NCBI GenBank assembly: GCA_041664345.1 | Contig: JBAYKX010000027.1 | Coordinates: forward strand, 7,381-71,380 | Length of the DNA: 64,000 bases | Direction: 5' to 3' | Source of the DNA: GWE2-40-63 sp041664345 | Lineage (GTDB): Bacteria > Bacteroidota > Bacteroidia > Bacteroidales > SZUA-534 | Part shown: positions 8,233 to 17,045 of the stretch, piece by piece | Position numbering within the stretch: position 1 is the stretch's first letter | Layout: each line of letters opens with the position of its first letter | Position numbers and translations under genes: made by a program | The notes under the pieces: model-generated | What the model was told of the DNA's origin: nothing | The model's database searches: none | Seen by the model: the letters and a program-made list of their open reading frames with translations, nothing else

Positions 8233-9048
8233 ATGAAAGATTTTGCCAATAAAGTAGTAATAATAACGGGAGCATCATCTGGAATTGGATCGGCTTTGGC
8301 TTTTGAGTTTAATAAGCTTGGAGCTTGCTTGAGTTTGACGGCACGCAGGATTGACAGGTTGGAGCTTTTAAAAGAACAACTTGAAAAAAGTGGAGGAAAG
8401 GTATTGGTTACCTATACAGATATAACGGATGAAACCCATTGTTGCCAATTAATTGATAGGACATTGGAGCATTTTGGTTCGATTGATATTTTAATAAATA
8501 ATGCCGGAATATCAATGCGGGCAATGTTTGCTGATACGGAACTATTTGTTTTAAAAAAGTTGATGGATGTCAATTTTTGGGGAACCGTATATTGTACAAA
8601 ATATGCATTGCCGCATTTATTGAAAGCAAAAGGGGTTGTGGTTGGTGTTTCTTCGATAGCTGGATTCCATGGATTGCCTGGTCGATCGGGATATTCAGCC
8701 TCAAAATTTGCCATGCATGGATTTTTAGAAACACTGCGGATTGAACACCTTAAAAGTGGATTGCATGTTATGGTAATTGCTCCAGGATTTACGGCATCTG
8801 AAATTAGAGAAAATGCTCTTTTATCGGATGGTTCGATGCAAGGAGAAACTCCCCGTGAGGAGGAAAAATTAATGAGTCCTGAAAGGGTAGCAAAAATTCT
8901 TATCCGCTCCATCCGGAGAAGAAAACGGAATAAAATAGTGACTTTTTCAGGTCAAATAATTGCTCTATTTCAGCGTATTATACCAGAACAAATTGATTGG
9001 TTAATTTATAAAAATATGGCTAATGAACCCAATTCTCCATTTAAATAG
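8233..9048 (+). CDS. Short-chain dehydrogenase/reductase
   Basis: A 271-residue classical SDR. It has the nucleotide-binding TGASSGIG motif (residues ~11-18), NNAG at ~88-91, the catalytic Ser in 'VSSIAG' and the YSASK catalytic Tyr-Lys pair. 'TARRIDRL' after beta-2 suggests NADP preference. The substrate cannot be told from sequence; this branch includes reductases of lipids, sugars and steroids. The C-terminus (RSIRRRKRNKIV...) is basic and amphipathic, as in membrane-associated SDRs of the DhrB/YqjQ type. It is followed by a hairpin at 9069-9088 and then the nitroreductase gene on the same strand. Confidence 0.9.
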   Translation: MKDFANKVVIITGASSGIGSALAFEFNKLGACLSLTARRIDRLELLKEQLEKSGGKVLVTYTDITDETHCCQLIDRTLEHFGSIDILINNAGISMRAMFADTELFVLKKLMDVNFWGTVYCTKYALPHLLKAKGVVVGVSSIAGFHGLPGRSGYSASKFAMHGFLETLRIEHLKSGLHVMVIAPGFTASEIRENALLSDGSMQGETPREEEKLMSPERVAKILIRSIRRRKRNKIVTFSGQIIALFQRIIPEQIDWLIYKNMANEPNSPFK

Positions 9049-9068
9049 ACAATAGATGCAAGTAGTAA

Positions 9069-9088
9069 AGACGCATGGCAGTGCGTCT
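9069..9088. terminator. Hairpin between the SDR and nitroreductase genes
   Basis: The arms AGACGCA and TGCGTCT enclose a 6-base loop, with T-rich sequence after it. It acts as a likely terminator for the SDR gene. A longer nitroreductase start at 9075 would sit inside this hairpin, which supports the start at 9123. Confidence 0.6.
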
Positions 9089-9122
9089 CTTTATTGATAA
9101 TAAAAAGGAAAAAACAGAAAAC

Positions 9123-9674
9123 ATGAACCTAATTAACTTAATTCATAACCGCTTCAGTCCCCGAGCTTTTTCAAACCAAACAGTTAGCCAAGAACAGTTG
9201 GAACTTATTTTTGAAGCGGCTCGATGGGCGCCATCAGCTAGAAATGAACAACCGTGGCATTATATTTATTCATGTAAGGATGATTCTGAAAAATATCATC
9301 AAATGTTAGGGTTGCTTACTGATTGGAATCAGAAATGGGCGCAATCAGGTTCGGTATTGGTGGCTGGCATCAGTAAACTTAACTATAATCAAAAAAACTT
9401 ACCCAATGAATATGCTTGGTACGATTTGGGTCAGTCGGTGGCATATTTAACACTTCAAGCATCGGAAATGGGTTTATATATTCACCAAATGGGAGGTTTT
9501 GATCGTAACAAAGCCAATAAACTATTTCAATTACCTGAAAGTTCACAGGTTGTGGTGATGATGGTTGTTGGATATAAAGGTTCACTGGATAGAATACCCG
9601 AAGCTTACCATGAAACGGAGTTAATAAAAAATGGACGAAGGTTATGGAACGAAAATGTAACCAAACATTTTTAA
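9123..9674 (+). CDS. Nitroreductase family protein
   Basis: A 183-residue FMN-dependent NAD(P)H oxidoreductase of the nitroreductase fold. Family features: 'RFSPRAF' near the N-terminus (the RRS-like FMN phosphate site), 'AARWAPSARNEQPWHYIY' for substrate and FMN contacts, and 'GLYIHQMGGFD' plus 'VVMMVVGYKG' near the C-terminus. I chose the ATG at 9123 (MNLINLIHNRFSPRAF) because the longer frame overlaps the upstream hairpin and adds a non-conserved leader. The physiological substrate is unknown; relatives reduce nitroaromatics, quinones or flavins. The stop codon is 27 bp before the preferred start of the next gene. Confidence 0.88.
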   Translation: MNLINLIHNRFSPRAFSNQTVSQEQLELIFEAARWAPSARNEQPWHYIYSCKDDSEKYHQMLGLLTDWNQKWAQSGSVLVAGISKLNYNQKNLPNEYAWYDLGQSVAYLTLQASEMGLYIHQMGGFDRNKANKLFQLPESSQVVVMMVVGYKGSLDRIPEAYHETELIKNGRRLWNENVTKHF

Positions 9675-9700
9675 TGGAATTTTTGAATAAAAGAGACGGT

Positions 9701-12534
9701 ATGCATAGGATATTCTGGATTTTTATTTTCCTTCTATTAATTTTTAAACCCGCTTTTGGTCAATTCTATGATAGTGGCCAGGATCCTAATAGGATTAAAT
9801 GGAGGCAATATAACTCGGCAAGGTTTCAATTGATTTATCCAACCGGTCTGGACAGTTTGGCGGCGGTCTATTTTTCGAATTTGGAACGCATCGCTGATCA
9901 GGAATTTAAAACCTTAGCCTTTACTCCTAGTAAAATTCCGGTTGTTCTACACAACCAAACCATAATCTCGAATGGCGAAGTGGGTTGGGCACCAAAGCGC
10001 ATGAATCTTTATTTAGTTTCAAGCCAGGATAATTATTTTCAACCTTGGGAACAGCATTTACCAATTCACGAATACCGACATACAGCTCAATTGAGTAAAA
10101 TGAACCAAGGAGCTACAAAATTTTTAAATAAAGTATTGGAGAGCAAGCCACAGCTGCTATTTTGGGTTGGCATATTCCAATGTGGTTTGTAGAAGGTGAT
10201 GCGGTAGCTTTTGAAACCGGATCTTCAAATGCCGGACGTGGCAGAATTCCTGATTTTTCAATGAAATTGGAAGCTCAACTTACTGAAATAGGGATTTATT
10301 CTTACCCAAAAGCAATGTTTGGTTCCTATAAAGATTTTGTTCCTAACCGCTATGAGTTAGGCTATCAATTAGTTGGTGAAGGCAGGAATACCTTTGGATA
10401 TGACATTTGGAATCGTGCTTTAGATAAAGTTGCAAAGAAACCATTCCATATAAATCCATTCTCAGCAGGAATAAAGGAAGTATCTGGTTTGCCGGAGCGG
10501 CTGTTTTATTTTGAAACCATGCAAAAGCTTAAAAATTCGACTGAAAAAAGAACACATCAAAATGGAAAAAAGGAAACCCTTTTATTTCCCAAACAGTCCT
10601 TGGAATATAGCAATTATTTTAGTCCTAAATTATTGAATAATAATATTTTGGCCTATAAAACAAGTTTGAATGAAATCCCAAGTTTTGTTGTAATCGATTC
10701 TTTAGGAGATGAACAGAAGTTACTTAATCCCGGATATGTATTTGATGACACCTTTTCGGCTACGGATTCATTGATGGTATGGAATGAACTAAATACCACC
10801 CGATGGGAGAATGAAACTTTTAGTCGTATTGCCATTTATGACTTTACGGAAAAAAATGTCAGGTATATGCTAAATGAAGGTAGAGTTTTTCATACACGCC
10901 TATCCAGCGACAACAAATCTCTATTATCAGTTGAAGTGAGTGAACAAATTAAATGGACTCTAACCATTCGTTCCCTGATTGATGGTAAATTGCTGGATTC
11001 CTATTCAATGGATACGGTACAGCCCGTTCAGCCCGATTGGAGTCCTGACCATTCAAAAATTGCCTTTATTGCAATTTCAAAATATGGAAAGTCACTTGGA
11101 ATTTTGCATTTGAATTCTGGCACAATTGATTGGTTGCTAAGAGACGAATGGCTTGAATTAAGCAACCCTAAAATAACTGAAACAGGTATTTGGGTTAAGG
11201 GAGTTAATAATAATACTTCAAACTATTATTTTTTTGATTTTAAAAAGCGGCAATGGCAAGTGGCAACTAATGAACTTTTTGGGGTGAATGAAGGAAATAT
11301 TACCAACGAAAAATTTCTCTATTCAACCTATACTTCAGCAGGCTATAAAATCTGTTCCATTAATTCCTCAGTTTTTGATTCCGTTATTGTTGCAAAGCCC
11401 ACTGCTTATTTATCGCCCTTGGTACAGCGATTGGCTGCCGAAGAAAAGTTACTAAATTTTTCAGATTCCCTTACTGCATTTAAATCAACAGAATATAAAA
11501 AAAGCACCCATTTATTTAATCTTCATAGCTGGGCACCTTTGGCAATAAGGGTTGAAAATCAGGAAATTGGTTGGGGAATAAGTGCTATGTCACAAAATGT
11601 GTTGAGCACTTCCTTTTTAACCATTGGTTATCAATATCATGCTGCAGATGATTACCAGGAATATTTTTTAAACTACCAGTATAAAGGTTTTTATCCAATT
11701 ATTGATAATAAATATTCGTTTATTCCGGTTTCCTTTTATCATCCGGTTAATGACACTGTATTACAGTTAATAACCGGTTATCAGCAGGATTTATCGCATA
11801 ATTGGCTGGTACCATTCTATTTTAACACAGGGCCTTGGTACCGTTTGGTTCAGCCTGAAATTGGATACACCTTTTCAAATATTCATTACCAAGCCAATAA
11901 ATATTTTTATGAAACCGATATTTATCAACACAAATTTGCCTATCGTTTATACAGCTACAACATATTAAAACAGAGCCATCGTGATTTATATCCTAAATGG
12001 GGACAATCGCTTTATATGCAGTTTGAACAGGCTCCGTTTGATAATAATAAAGGTTATTTATTTGCTGTTTCAGGTCAATTATATTTTCCGGGTATAGTTA
12101 CAAACCATAGTTTTCGAATATATGGCGGATATCAGGAAAAATACGATGGAGACCTTCCTTTTTATAGCAAATTGCTTTATCCAAGAGGATATAGCGCTAC
12201 TCATAACGATGAAATGATTTCTTCCCGGTTTGAATATACCCTGCCATTGATATATCCTGATTTAAACATAAAGGAGCTCATTTATTTAAAAAGAATCCGT
12301 CTGAACCTGTTTTATGATTTAGCAACCTATAAATATACAGGAATTCCTTTTAAACAGGAATCCACCGGGATTGATTTAGGTTTCAATTTTCATGCCTTCC
12401 GGTTTATAGCTCCTATTGATTTAATGTTTCGTTACGGATATAAAATTGAAGAAAAAGAGTCGTTTTATGAGATAACATTTAAGGTTGATTTTAATGCGTT
12501 GTATGGTGATAAAATATCGGAAATTAGAGAATAG
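9701..12534 (+). CDS. Metalloprotease-like / propeller / outer-membrane barrel protein, split by a frameshift
   Basis: Two frames join into one ~940-residue protein if one base is restored near 10138-10142: frame 1 ends KFLNKVL and frame 2 continues GEQATAAILGWHIPMWFVEGDA. The parts are a signal peptide (MHRIFWIF...PAFGQ), an N-terminal domain with a zinc-protease motif HEYRH at residues 123-127 and a downstream Glu in WFVEGDA, a TolB/WD40-like propeller ('PVQPDWSPDHSKIAFIA'), and a C-terminal barrel of alternating aromatic strands ending in '...EITFKVDFN'. HExxH plus a distal Glu is the gluzincin pattern. I start at 9701 for the signal peptide; an ATG at 9674 overlaps the previous stop. The split may be a sequencing indel or real decay. 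The substrate is unknown. Confidence 0.75.
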
Positions 12535-12598
12535 ATATTAGAAGTTAGAAATTAGAATTTGGAAGAATGAAAAGCCCCAAATGGGCGTGAGAACAAAG

Positions 12599-12706
12599 CT
12601 CGGGGCACTTGTCTCGCTCTAGCGGAACGCCCCGAGATAATAGATAAACGTATAAAGCGGTGCATCTAATTAAGTCGCAATAGAATGGTAACATAACATG
12701 CACCGC
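12599..12706. repeat. Two inverted repeats in the gap before oxyR
   Basis: CTCGGGGC (12599-12606) pairs with GCCCCGAG (12629-12636), and GCGGTGCAT (12657-12665) pairs with ATGCACCGC (12698-12706). An AGCCCC at about 12572 could compete with the first stem. The GC-rich palindromes contrast with the AT-rich surroundings and look like REP-type elements. A leader RNA or operator for oxyR is an alternative. Confidence 0.55.
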
Positions 12707-12787
12707 AATATAGAGAAGTAAAAAAAAGCCAGTAACCAGCACCAAAAACAAACTATCAAAATAACAGTTACATTTAAAAAACAAAAA

Positions 12788-13729
12788 ATGACTTTAATAC
12801 AACTTGAATACATAATTGCCATTGATACTTACAGGCATTTTGTAAAAGCGGCCGATCATTGTCATGTTACCCAACCGACCTTAAGTATGCAAATTAAGAA
12901 ATTGGAAGATGAACTGGATATTGTAATTTTTGACCGGAGCAAGCAGCCCATTGAACCTACGGAAATAGGGAAGAGGGTTATTGAACAAGCGCGGCTAATA
13001 ATTAAAAATAGTCAACGCATTACAGAATTGATTTCCAGCACACGTAACGATATTTCAGGCGATTTACGTTTGGGTATTATTCCTACCATTGCCTCTTATC
13101 TGGTGCCTTTATTTATTCCTCAATTAGCGGAGAAACTTCCTTTGCTCAAAATTTATGTGGAAGAATTAATGACTCATGAGGTGGTTGAAAAGTTGAAGTC
13201 CGGAGCCATCGATTTGGGGATTATTTCTACGCCACTGGAAGAAGAAGGAATTATAGAGACCCCAATCTATTACGAACCCTTTGTTTTGTATGTCTCGGAT
13301 AAGCATAAATTGTTCGAGAAAGAGAAAATATCATCGCACGATTTGAAACTGGATGAAATGTGGTTACTCTCTGATGGGCATTGTTTCAGAAACCATGTAA
13401 TTAATTTATGCGGCGACAAACACTATTTTCCTAAAACACTTAAGTTTGGATATAAAACCGGCTCGCTGGAAGTTTTAATGAAATTTGTGGATCAAAATTA
13501 CGGATATACGTTAATTCCTTATTTAGCCTCGCTAGACCTTATTCCGGAGAAAAAAAATCGATTACGGATGTTTAAAGAGCCGGCACCCAAGCGCGAAATC
13601 AGTATCATAACCCCCGAAGGGTATTTAAAAAATAAACTGATTGAAGCCATTGTTTCCGAAATACAGGGTAATATACCCACAGAACTCCGCTATTTGAATC
13701 AAGGAGTAACGGTGGGGTGGAAAGCTTAA
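12788..13729 (+). CDS. oxyR: OxyR hydrogen-peroxide sensor, LysR family
   Basis: A 313-residue LysR-type regulator. The N-terminal helix-turn-helix (LEYIIAIDTYRHFVKAADHCHVTQ...) is followed by a periplasmic-binding-like sensor domain. The two redox cysteines are at residues 199 and 208 in 'DGHCFRNHVINLC', the same spacing and numbering as E. coli Cys199/Cys208, and the thiol-flanking GHC context is intact. The family forms a disulfide with H2O2 and activates peroxide-defence genes. No catalase, ahpC or dps is adjacent, so it acts in trans. GC-rich palindromes lie in the 250-bp upstream gap. The start is the only plausible ATG before the HTH. Confidence 0.95.
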   Translation: MTLIQLEYIIAIDTYRHFVKAADHCHVTQPTLSMQIKKLEDELDIVIFDRSKQPIEPTEIGKRVIEQARLIIKNSQRITELISSTRNDISGDLRLGIIPTIASYLVPLFIPQLAEKLPLLKIYVEELMTHEVVEKLKSGAIDLGIISTPLEEEGIIETPIYYEPFVLYVSDKHKLFEKEKISSHDLKLDEMWLLSDGHCFRNHVINLCGDKHYFPKTLKFGYKTGSLEVLMKFVDQNYGYTLIPYLASLDLIPEKKNRLRMFKEPAPKREISIITPEGYLKNKLIEAIVSEIQGNIPTELRYLNQGVTVGWKA

Positions 13730-13797
13730 TTTGAGGAATTAAAAGCAGCCGATAGATTGATTATTCCTTTTATTTTATTTTAGCTGCACTCATGAAG

Positions 13798-14592
13798 CTA
13801 TGCATTTTTCAAAGAATTGAATTTTTGAATAAATTTTGAAATAGATAGTTCATTCAATGGATTGAACCATTTTTCCTCATTTTTAAAAGCAGAACCTACA
13901 ATAAATCCATCAGCAAAAGGGAAAAATAGCTCCACGTTATTTACTGAAATACCGGAACCTAAAATAATAGGTATTGAAACGGCTTCTTTAACTTGTTTAA
14001 CCTCATCCAGTATGGGTTCTTTCCCTGTAGCCGAACCGGTTAGTATAATGCCATCGGATAAAAAAAACTGAGCTGCTTTGGCGGTTTCAGCAACGGATGT
14101 ATCATTGGTGATGCTGTGTGAACTGTGTTTTTTCTTGATATCGGTAAAAACAGCAATATTTTCGGCTCCAATTTGTTTACGATACCGAAGTAACTCTCCG
14201 GCACAACTTTCAATATAGCCTTCATCGGCAACATGACCAAACACAAAACCCTCAGCTCTTATAAAATCGAGATTTGCTGAATATGCTGCAGCTAATGCTT
14301 GTTTATTGGCACCGGCAAGAATTTGAATTCCAACTGGCAACCCGGTTTGTCTTTTAATTTCATACCCAATAATTGCCATTAGCGAAGTAACCTCATCGCC
14401 TGATACATTTTTCATATAGGGAACATCATGCATATTTTCAATCATCAGAATTTCCATTCCACAATTAGAATAGATTTTTGCTTCTGTAAGAGCTTGTTCT
14501 ATTATCTGGTCAGGCTTTAATGTGTTGTTAGGGCAACCTGGCATGGCCGGGAGATGTATCATTCCAATCAATGATTTTTGGAGTTTTAACAT
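13798..14592 (-). CDS. BtpA/SgcQ family protein (TIM-barrel)
   Basis: A 264-residue protein of the BtpA/SgcQ family. It opens with 'LIGMIHLPAMPGCPNN' (the GMIHLxPLPG-type signature) and includes 'ENMHDVPYM', 'RAEGFVFGHVADEGYIESC', 'VFTDIKKKHSSH' and 'LGSGISVNNVELFFPFADG', a phosphate-binding-like loop. BtpA was named for photosystem I biogenesis in cyanobacteria, yet family members occur widely in non-phototrophs with unknown reactions, often beside sugar kinases or PTS genes. None is next to it here, and it stands alone between oxyR and a TPR gene. An enzymatic role on a phosphorylated metabolite is plausible from the fold only. Confidence 0.85.
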   Translation of the reverse strand: MLKLQKSLIGMIHLPAMPGCPNNTLKPDQIIEQALTEAKIYSNCGMEILMIENMHDVPYMKNVSGDEVTSLMAIIGYEIKRQTGLPVGIQILAGANKQALAAAYSANLDFIRAEGFVFGHVADEGYIESCAGELLRYRKQIGAENIAVFTDIKKKHSSHSITNDTSVAETAKAAQFFLSDGIILTGSATGKEPILDEVKQVKEAVSIPIILGSGISVNNVELFFPFADGFIVGSAFKNEEKWFNPLNELSISKFIQKFNSLKNA

Positions 14593-14647
14593 GGGTTATT
14601 TATTAAATTAAAATTAGTTCACTGTAAAGTTAATAATTACTGTATTT

Positions 14648-14678
14648 TTTGCTCGAAACAAAACAATTATTAAGTTTG
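14648..14678 (+). promoter_or_regulatory. Bacteroidota-type promoter
   Basis: A TTTG at 14648-14651 and TAAGTTTG at 14671-14678 match the -33 TTTG and -7 TAnnTTTG elements with 19 bp between them. Transcription would start about 10-15 bp before the ATG at 14699. Confidence 0.6.
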
Positions 14679-14698
14679 TTTGACCACAAATTGATAGT

Positions 14699-15013
14699 AT
14701 GACAGACGGAATTACAGAATCGGAAAGACTATTTAAAGAATTCAAGTTAGATGAATCGCGGGAATTACTGGAACGCATTTTATTAGCCGATAGCGATAAT
14801 AAGGATGCATTACTTTTGTTAGGTAAAATACATTCGCGTACTCAGAATTTTGGATCAGCCATAAACTGTTTCAATAACGTTTTAGCTCATGCTCCTGAAA
14901 ATTTGGAAGCTCAAACCGGTTTAGCGCTTATTAAAAATATTTTGCAACTCACCAATAATTATTATTTCGAAAATGCTTATACCGATGATGATTTATATGA
15001 ATCCAATCTCTAA
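14699..15013 (+). CDS. Small TPR-repeat protein
   Basis: A 104-residue soluble protein without a signal peptide. Residues ~10-85 form two TPR-like helix pairs ('ALLLLGKIHSRTQNFGSAI', 'NVLAHAPENLEAQTGLALI'), followed by an acidic tail (YTDDDLYESNL). TPRs bind partner proteins; the partner is unknown. The next gene on the same strand starts 9 bp after its stop, so the two are probably cotranscribed from the promoter at 14648. No enzymatic motif is present. Confidence 0.75.
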   Translation: MTDGITESERLFKEFKLDESRELLERILLADSDNKDALLLLGKIHSRTQNFGSAINCFNNVLAHAPENLEAQTGLALIKNILQLTNNYYFENAYTDDDLYESNL

Positions 15014-15022
15014 AAAAATATT

Positions 15023-15415
15023 ATGGTTTTACTTGATTCGCCATATGCCGAGGTAACTTTTGAAAATGAAAAAAGCCTTGGCATGATACTATGGAAAGGA
15101 AAATGCACCAGCGAGGAATACCGGCAAGTGTTTACAATCTTGCTTGATTTTCAAATGACCCATCCCATTACCCGTTATATTTCTGATATAAGGAAACAAG
15201 CGGTAATTAGCCCCATAGATAGGAAATGGTTTGAAACCGTAGCATTACCAAGAGCCATTGAACAAGGGCTGAAAGCATCCGCTGTTGTTTTCGATGGAAA
15301 TGCCTTCAAAAAATACTACATAAATGTGATTCTGGCTTCGACTAATAAATATGGATTGCCCATGAAGATTTTCAGCGAATTGCAGGAATCGGTTGACTGG
15401 CTTATGACCAAGTAA
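15023..15415 (+). CDS. Unknown soluble protein, SpoIIAA/STAS-like size and pattern
   Basis: A 130-residue cytosolic protein. Alternating strand-helix pattern: a beta strand (YAEVTFENEKSLGMILW), 'YISDIRKQAVIS', 'WFETVALPRAIEQGLKASAVVF', then a helix 'LQESVDWLMTK'. The layout is that of the STAS/SpoIIAA-like fold found in anti-anti-sigma-type proteins, but no conserved phosphorylatable Ser motif is evident, so I do not assign that role. It follows the TPR gene by 9 bp and probably shares its transcript. The window holds two SpoIIE phosphatases, whose usual substrates are STAS proteins; they are far away, and any link would be speculative. Confidence 0.65.
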   Translation: MVLLDSPYAEVTFENEKSLGMILWKGKCTSEEYRQVFTILLDFQMTHPITRYISDIRKQAVISPIDRKWFETVALPRAIEQGLKASAVVFDGNAFKKYYINVILASTNKYGLPMKIFSELQESVDWLMTK

Positions 15416-15432
15416 AAACAATCCAAACAGGA

Positions 15433-15531
15433 TTAATTAGGAAGTTGCAATACAAACTTATGTTTACTACTAATCCTATCCCTAATTATCTTAAACAACA
15501 GGCTTAATGCAATAACAATAGCGGTTATCAT
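15433..15531 (-). CDS. Possible small membrane peptide
   Basis: A 32-residue frame starting MITAIVIALSLLFKII and ending in a basic/polar tail. It would make one short membrane helix. It begins 18 bp after the stop of the flavoprotein gene on the same strand. There is no clear ribosome-binding site, and chance occurrence in AT-rich DNA is quite possible. Confidence 0.2.
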   Translation of the reverse strand: MITAIVIALSLLFKIIRDRISSKHKFVLQLPN

Positions 15532-15548
15532 ACAATTATTTTATTGAA

Positions 15549-16127
15549 TTATTTCGATAGTTTTCCTAATTCAAACGCTTGACTTAGCCATTTATCCTTT
15601 TTACCTTCGGACGATTTTTTTATCCCATGAAATGAGGAATACTTTACCGGATTAATTCCACAAAACTTCAAAACAGAACGGCTCATTGTTTGGTGCGATG
15701 ACTGATGTATCCACAAATTATAATAGAAACCCGGTGAATCCATGGTGACAATTATACGTGCCGATTTTCCTTTAAGCAGCTGGTCAACAAGCGGTGAATT
15801 TTTGCGGTATTGAAAAGCCATACCTGGTAAAAACAACCTATCAATAAATCCCTTGAGTAAAGCAGGGTAAGTTCCCCACCAATTGGGGTAAACCCATACA
15901 ATATGATCGGCTTTTAGGATACTTTCCCAACAATGAAGCAAATCAGGCTCCAGTTCGGTTCGTTGCTGGTACCCATGTTTTAATACAGGATTAAAACTCA
16001 GTTGTTCCAGATTGATTAGTTGGCAATCATTTTGTACCTCGATAGCCCCATCGTAATAAGCTTTTGCAAGAGAATGGCAAAAACTGTTTGGGTTCGGGTG
16101 GCCATTTATTATCAATATGTTTAGCAT
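15549..16127 (-). CDS. NAD(P)H-dependent oxidoreductase, flavodoxin-like fold
   Basis: A 192-residue NQO/MdaB-type flavoprotein. It has the N-terminal flavin phosphate site 'NILIINGHPNPNSFCHSLAKAY', the aromatic cluster 'WVYPNWWGTYPALLKGFIDR', 'PGMAFQY', and the later 'SARIIVTMDSPGFYYNLW'. The family reduces quinones or similar electrophiles with two electrons. The start ATG at 16127 directly precedes the first strand and is well placed. It is oriented away from the RRM cluster, and a 342-bp gap separates the two. Confidence 0.9.
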   Translation of the reverse strand: MLNILIINGHPNPNSFCHSLAKAYYDGAIEVQNDCQLINLEQLSFNPVLKHGYQQRTELEPDLLHCWESILKADHIVWVYPNWWGTYPALLKGFIDRLFLPGMAFQYRKNSPLVDQLLKGKSARIIVTMDSPGFYYNLWIHQSSHQTMSRSVLKFCGINPVKYSSFHGIKKSSEGKKDKWLSQAFELGKLSK

Positions 16128-16469
16128 ACCTACTGCATTAATTTTTTTAATTACTATGCAAGAATATTTAATTGCCGCAGCATTTTATTGCTGAAATCGA
16201 CAAATTGGTAAATATGTCCGGTAAACGGGGTATTCAGGTCTATTACTTATTCTCATACTTTTCGAATTAGACACAAGTATGAATCATGTATTTTAAATTT
16301 TATCAAATCGATGGTAACAATTGTGACTACCTATTATTAGATAATATTACGGAATAGTTAGATTTATTTTCAAAACCCAATTGGTTTCAATAATTAAATC
16401 TATATTTGCACCGATAATTTTGATAATTTAATACCCAAGGCGTTTAGATTGTCTGTTAAATAATGTTTT
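16128..16469. other. 342-bp gap between the flavoprotein and RRM genes
   Basis: AT-rich divergent promoter region. It holds the promoter at 16381-16408 for the RRM cluster. I see no other open frame, repeat or stable RNA fold. The leader after the promoter is about 60 bp, longer than usual for this DNA, which would suit cold-shock-type control of the 5' UTR. Confidence 0.5.
16381..16408 (+). promoter_or_regulatory. Promoter of the RRM-Csp cluster
   Basis: TTGG at 16381-16384 and TATATTTG at 16401-16408 match the -33/-7 elements of Bacteroidota promoters (second element perfect TAnnTTTG). They lie about 60 bp before the first RRM gene. Confidence 0.55.
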
Positions 16470-16706
16470 ATGAAGATTTTTGTTGGCAATCTGGACGAAA
16501 AAATCCAATCTAATCACCTAAAAGAAGCTTTTCAAGATTTTGGCATTGTAAGTTCTGCCAAAGTTATTACTGATCGTAAATCGGGCAAATCGAAAGGATT
16601 TGGATTTATTGAAATGCCTAATCCCGAGGAAGCAAAAAAAGTAATTGATACAATAAATGGGGGTACTTGGGAAGGTAAAGTCATTACCATTAGAGAAGCT
16701 TATTAA
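16470..16706 (+). CDS. RNA-binding protein with one RRM
   Basis: A 78-residue protein that is entirely one RNA recognition motif. RNP2 is 'IFVGNL' (residues 3-8) and RNP1 is 'KGFGFIEM' (about 44-51). The betaalphabetabetaalphabeta order is complete and ends with 'GKVITIREAY'. Single-RRM proteins of this type in Bacteroidota and cyanobacteria bind RNA globally and are often cold- or stress-induced. It is followed after 27 bp by a second RRM gene and then a cold-shock protein, which supports an RNA-chaperone operon. The paralogue is similar but longer. No tail or Gly-rich extension is present. Confidence 0.93.
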   Translation: MKIFVGNLDEKIQSNHLKEAFQDFGIVSSAKVITDRKSGKSKGFGFIEMPNPEEAKKVIDTINGGTWEGKVITIREAY

Positions 16707-16733
16707 TTTTTGAATAATTTTTAAACAATCGAT

Positions 16734-17045
16734 ATGAATATTTACGTAGGAAATCTACATTATAATGTGGACGAAGAGGATTTGAGAGGAATCTTCGAAG
16801 AGTATGGTGAAGTTAGTTCAGTTAAACTTATTACTGATAAATTTACCAATAAAAGTAAGGGTTTTGCTTTTGTAGAAATGGGTAATAACGATGCTGGTCA
16901 AGCTGCTATTGCTGCGCTTAACGAAGCTGAGCTTGAAGGAAGAAATATGAAAGTTAACGAGGCACGCGAGCGTTCTGACGATGACAGAAAAAAGACTTCT
17001 AAAGGGCCACAATCAAATTTTAGAAGAAATGAAAGGTACAATTAA
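16734..17045 (+). CDS. RNA-binding protein with RRM and basic tail
   Basis: A 103-residue protein with an RRM at residues 1-80 (RNP2 'IYVGNL', RNP1 'KGFAFVEM') and a charged, Arg/Lys-rich tail (ERSDDDRKKTSKGPQSNFRRNERYN) that likely adds nonspecific RNA affinity. It is a paralogue of the 16470-16706 product. Its 3' end overlaps the start of the cold-shock gene by 17 bp, so translation of the two is probably coupled. Transcription is likely from 16381. Expected role: single-stranded RNA binding in cold or growth transitions. Confidence 0.93.
   Translation: MNIYVGNLHYNVDEEDLRGIFEEYGEVSSVKLITDKFTNKSKGFAFVEMGNNDAGQAAIAALNEAELEGRNMKVNEARERSDDDRKKTSKGPQSNFRRNERYN

Noticed and set aside
8412..8912. 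166-codon antisense frame
   Set aside because: It is the reverse of the SDR gene, whose motifs are clear.
12545..12784. 79-codon minus-strand frame before oxyR
   Set aside because: It runs across the inverted repeats and has no protein-like composition.
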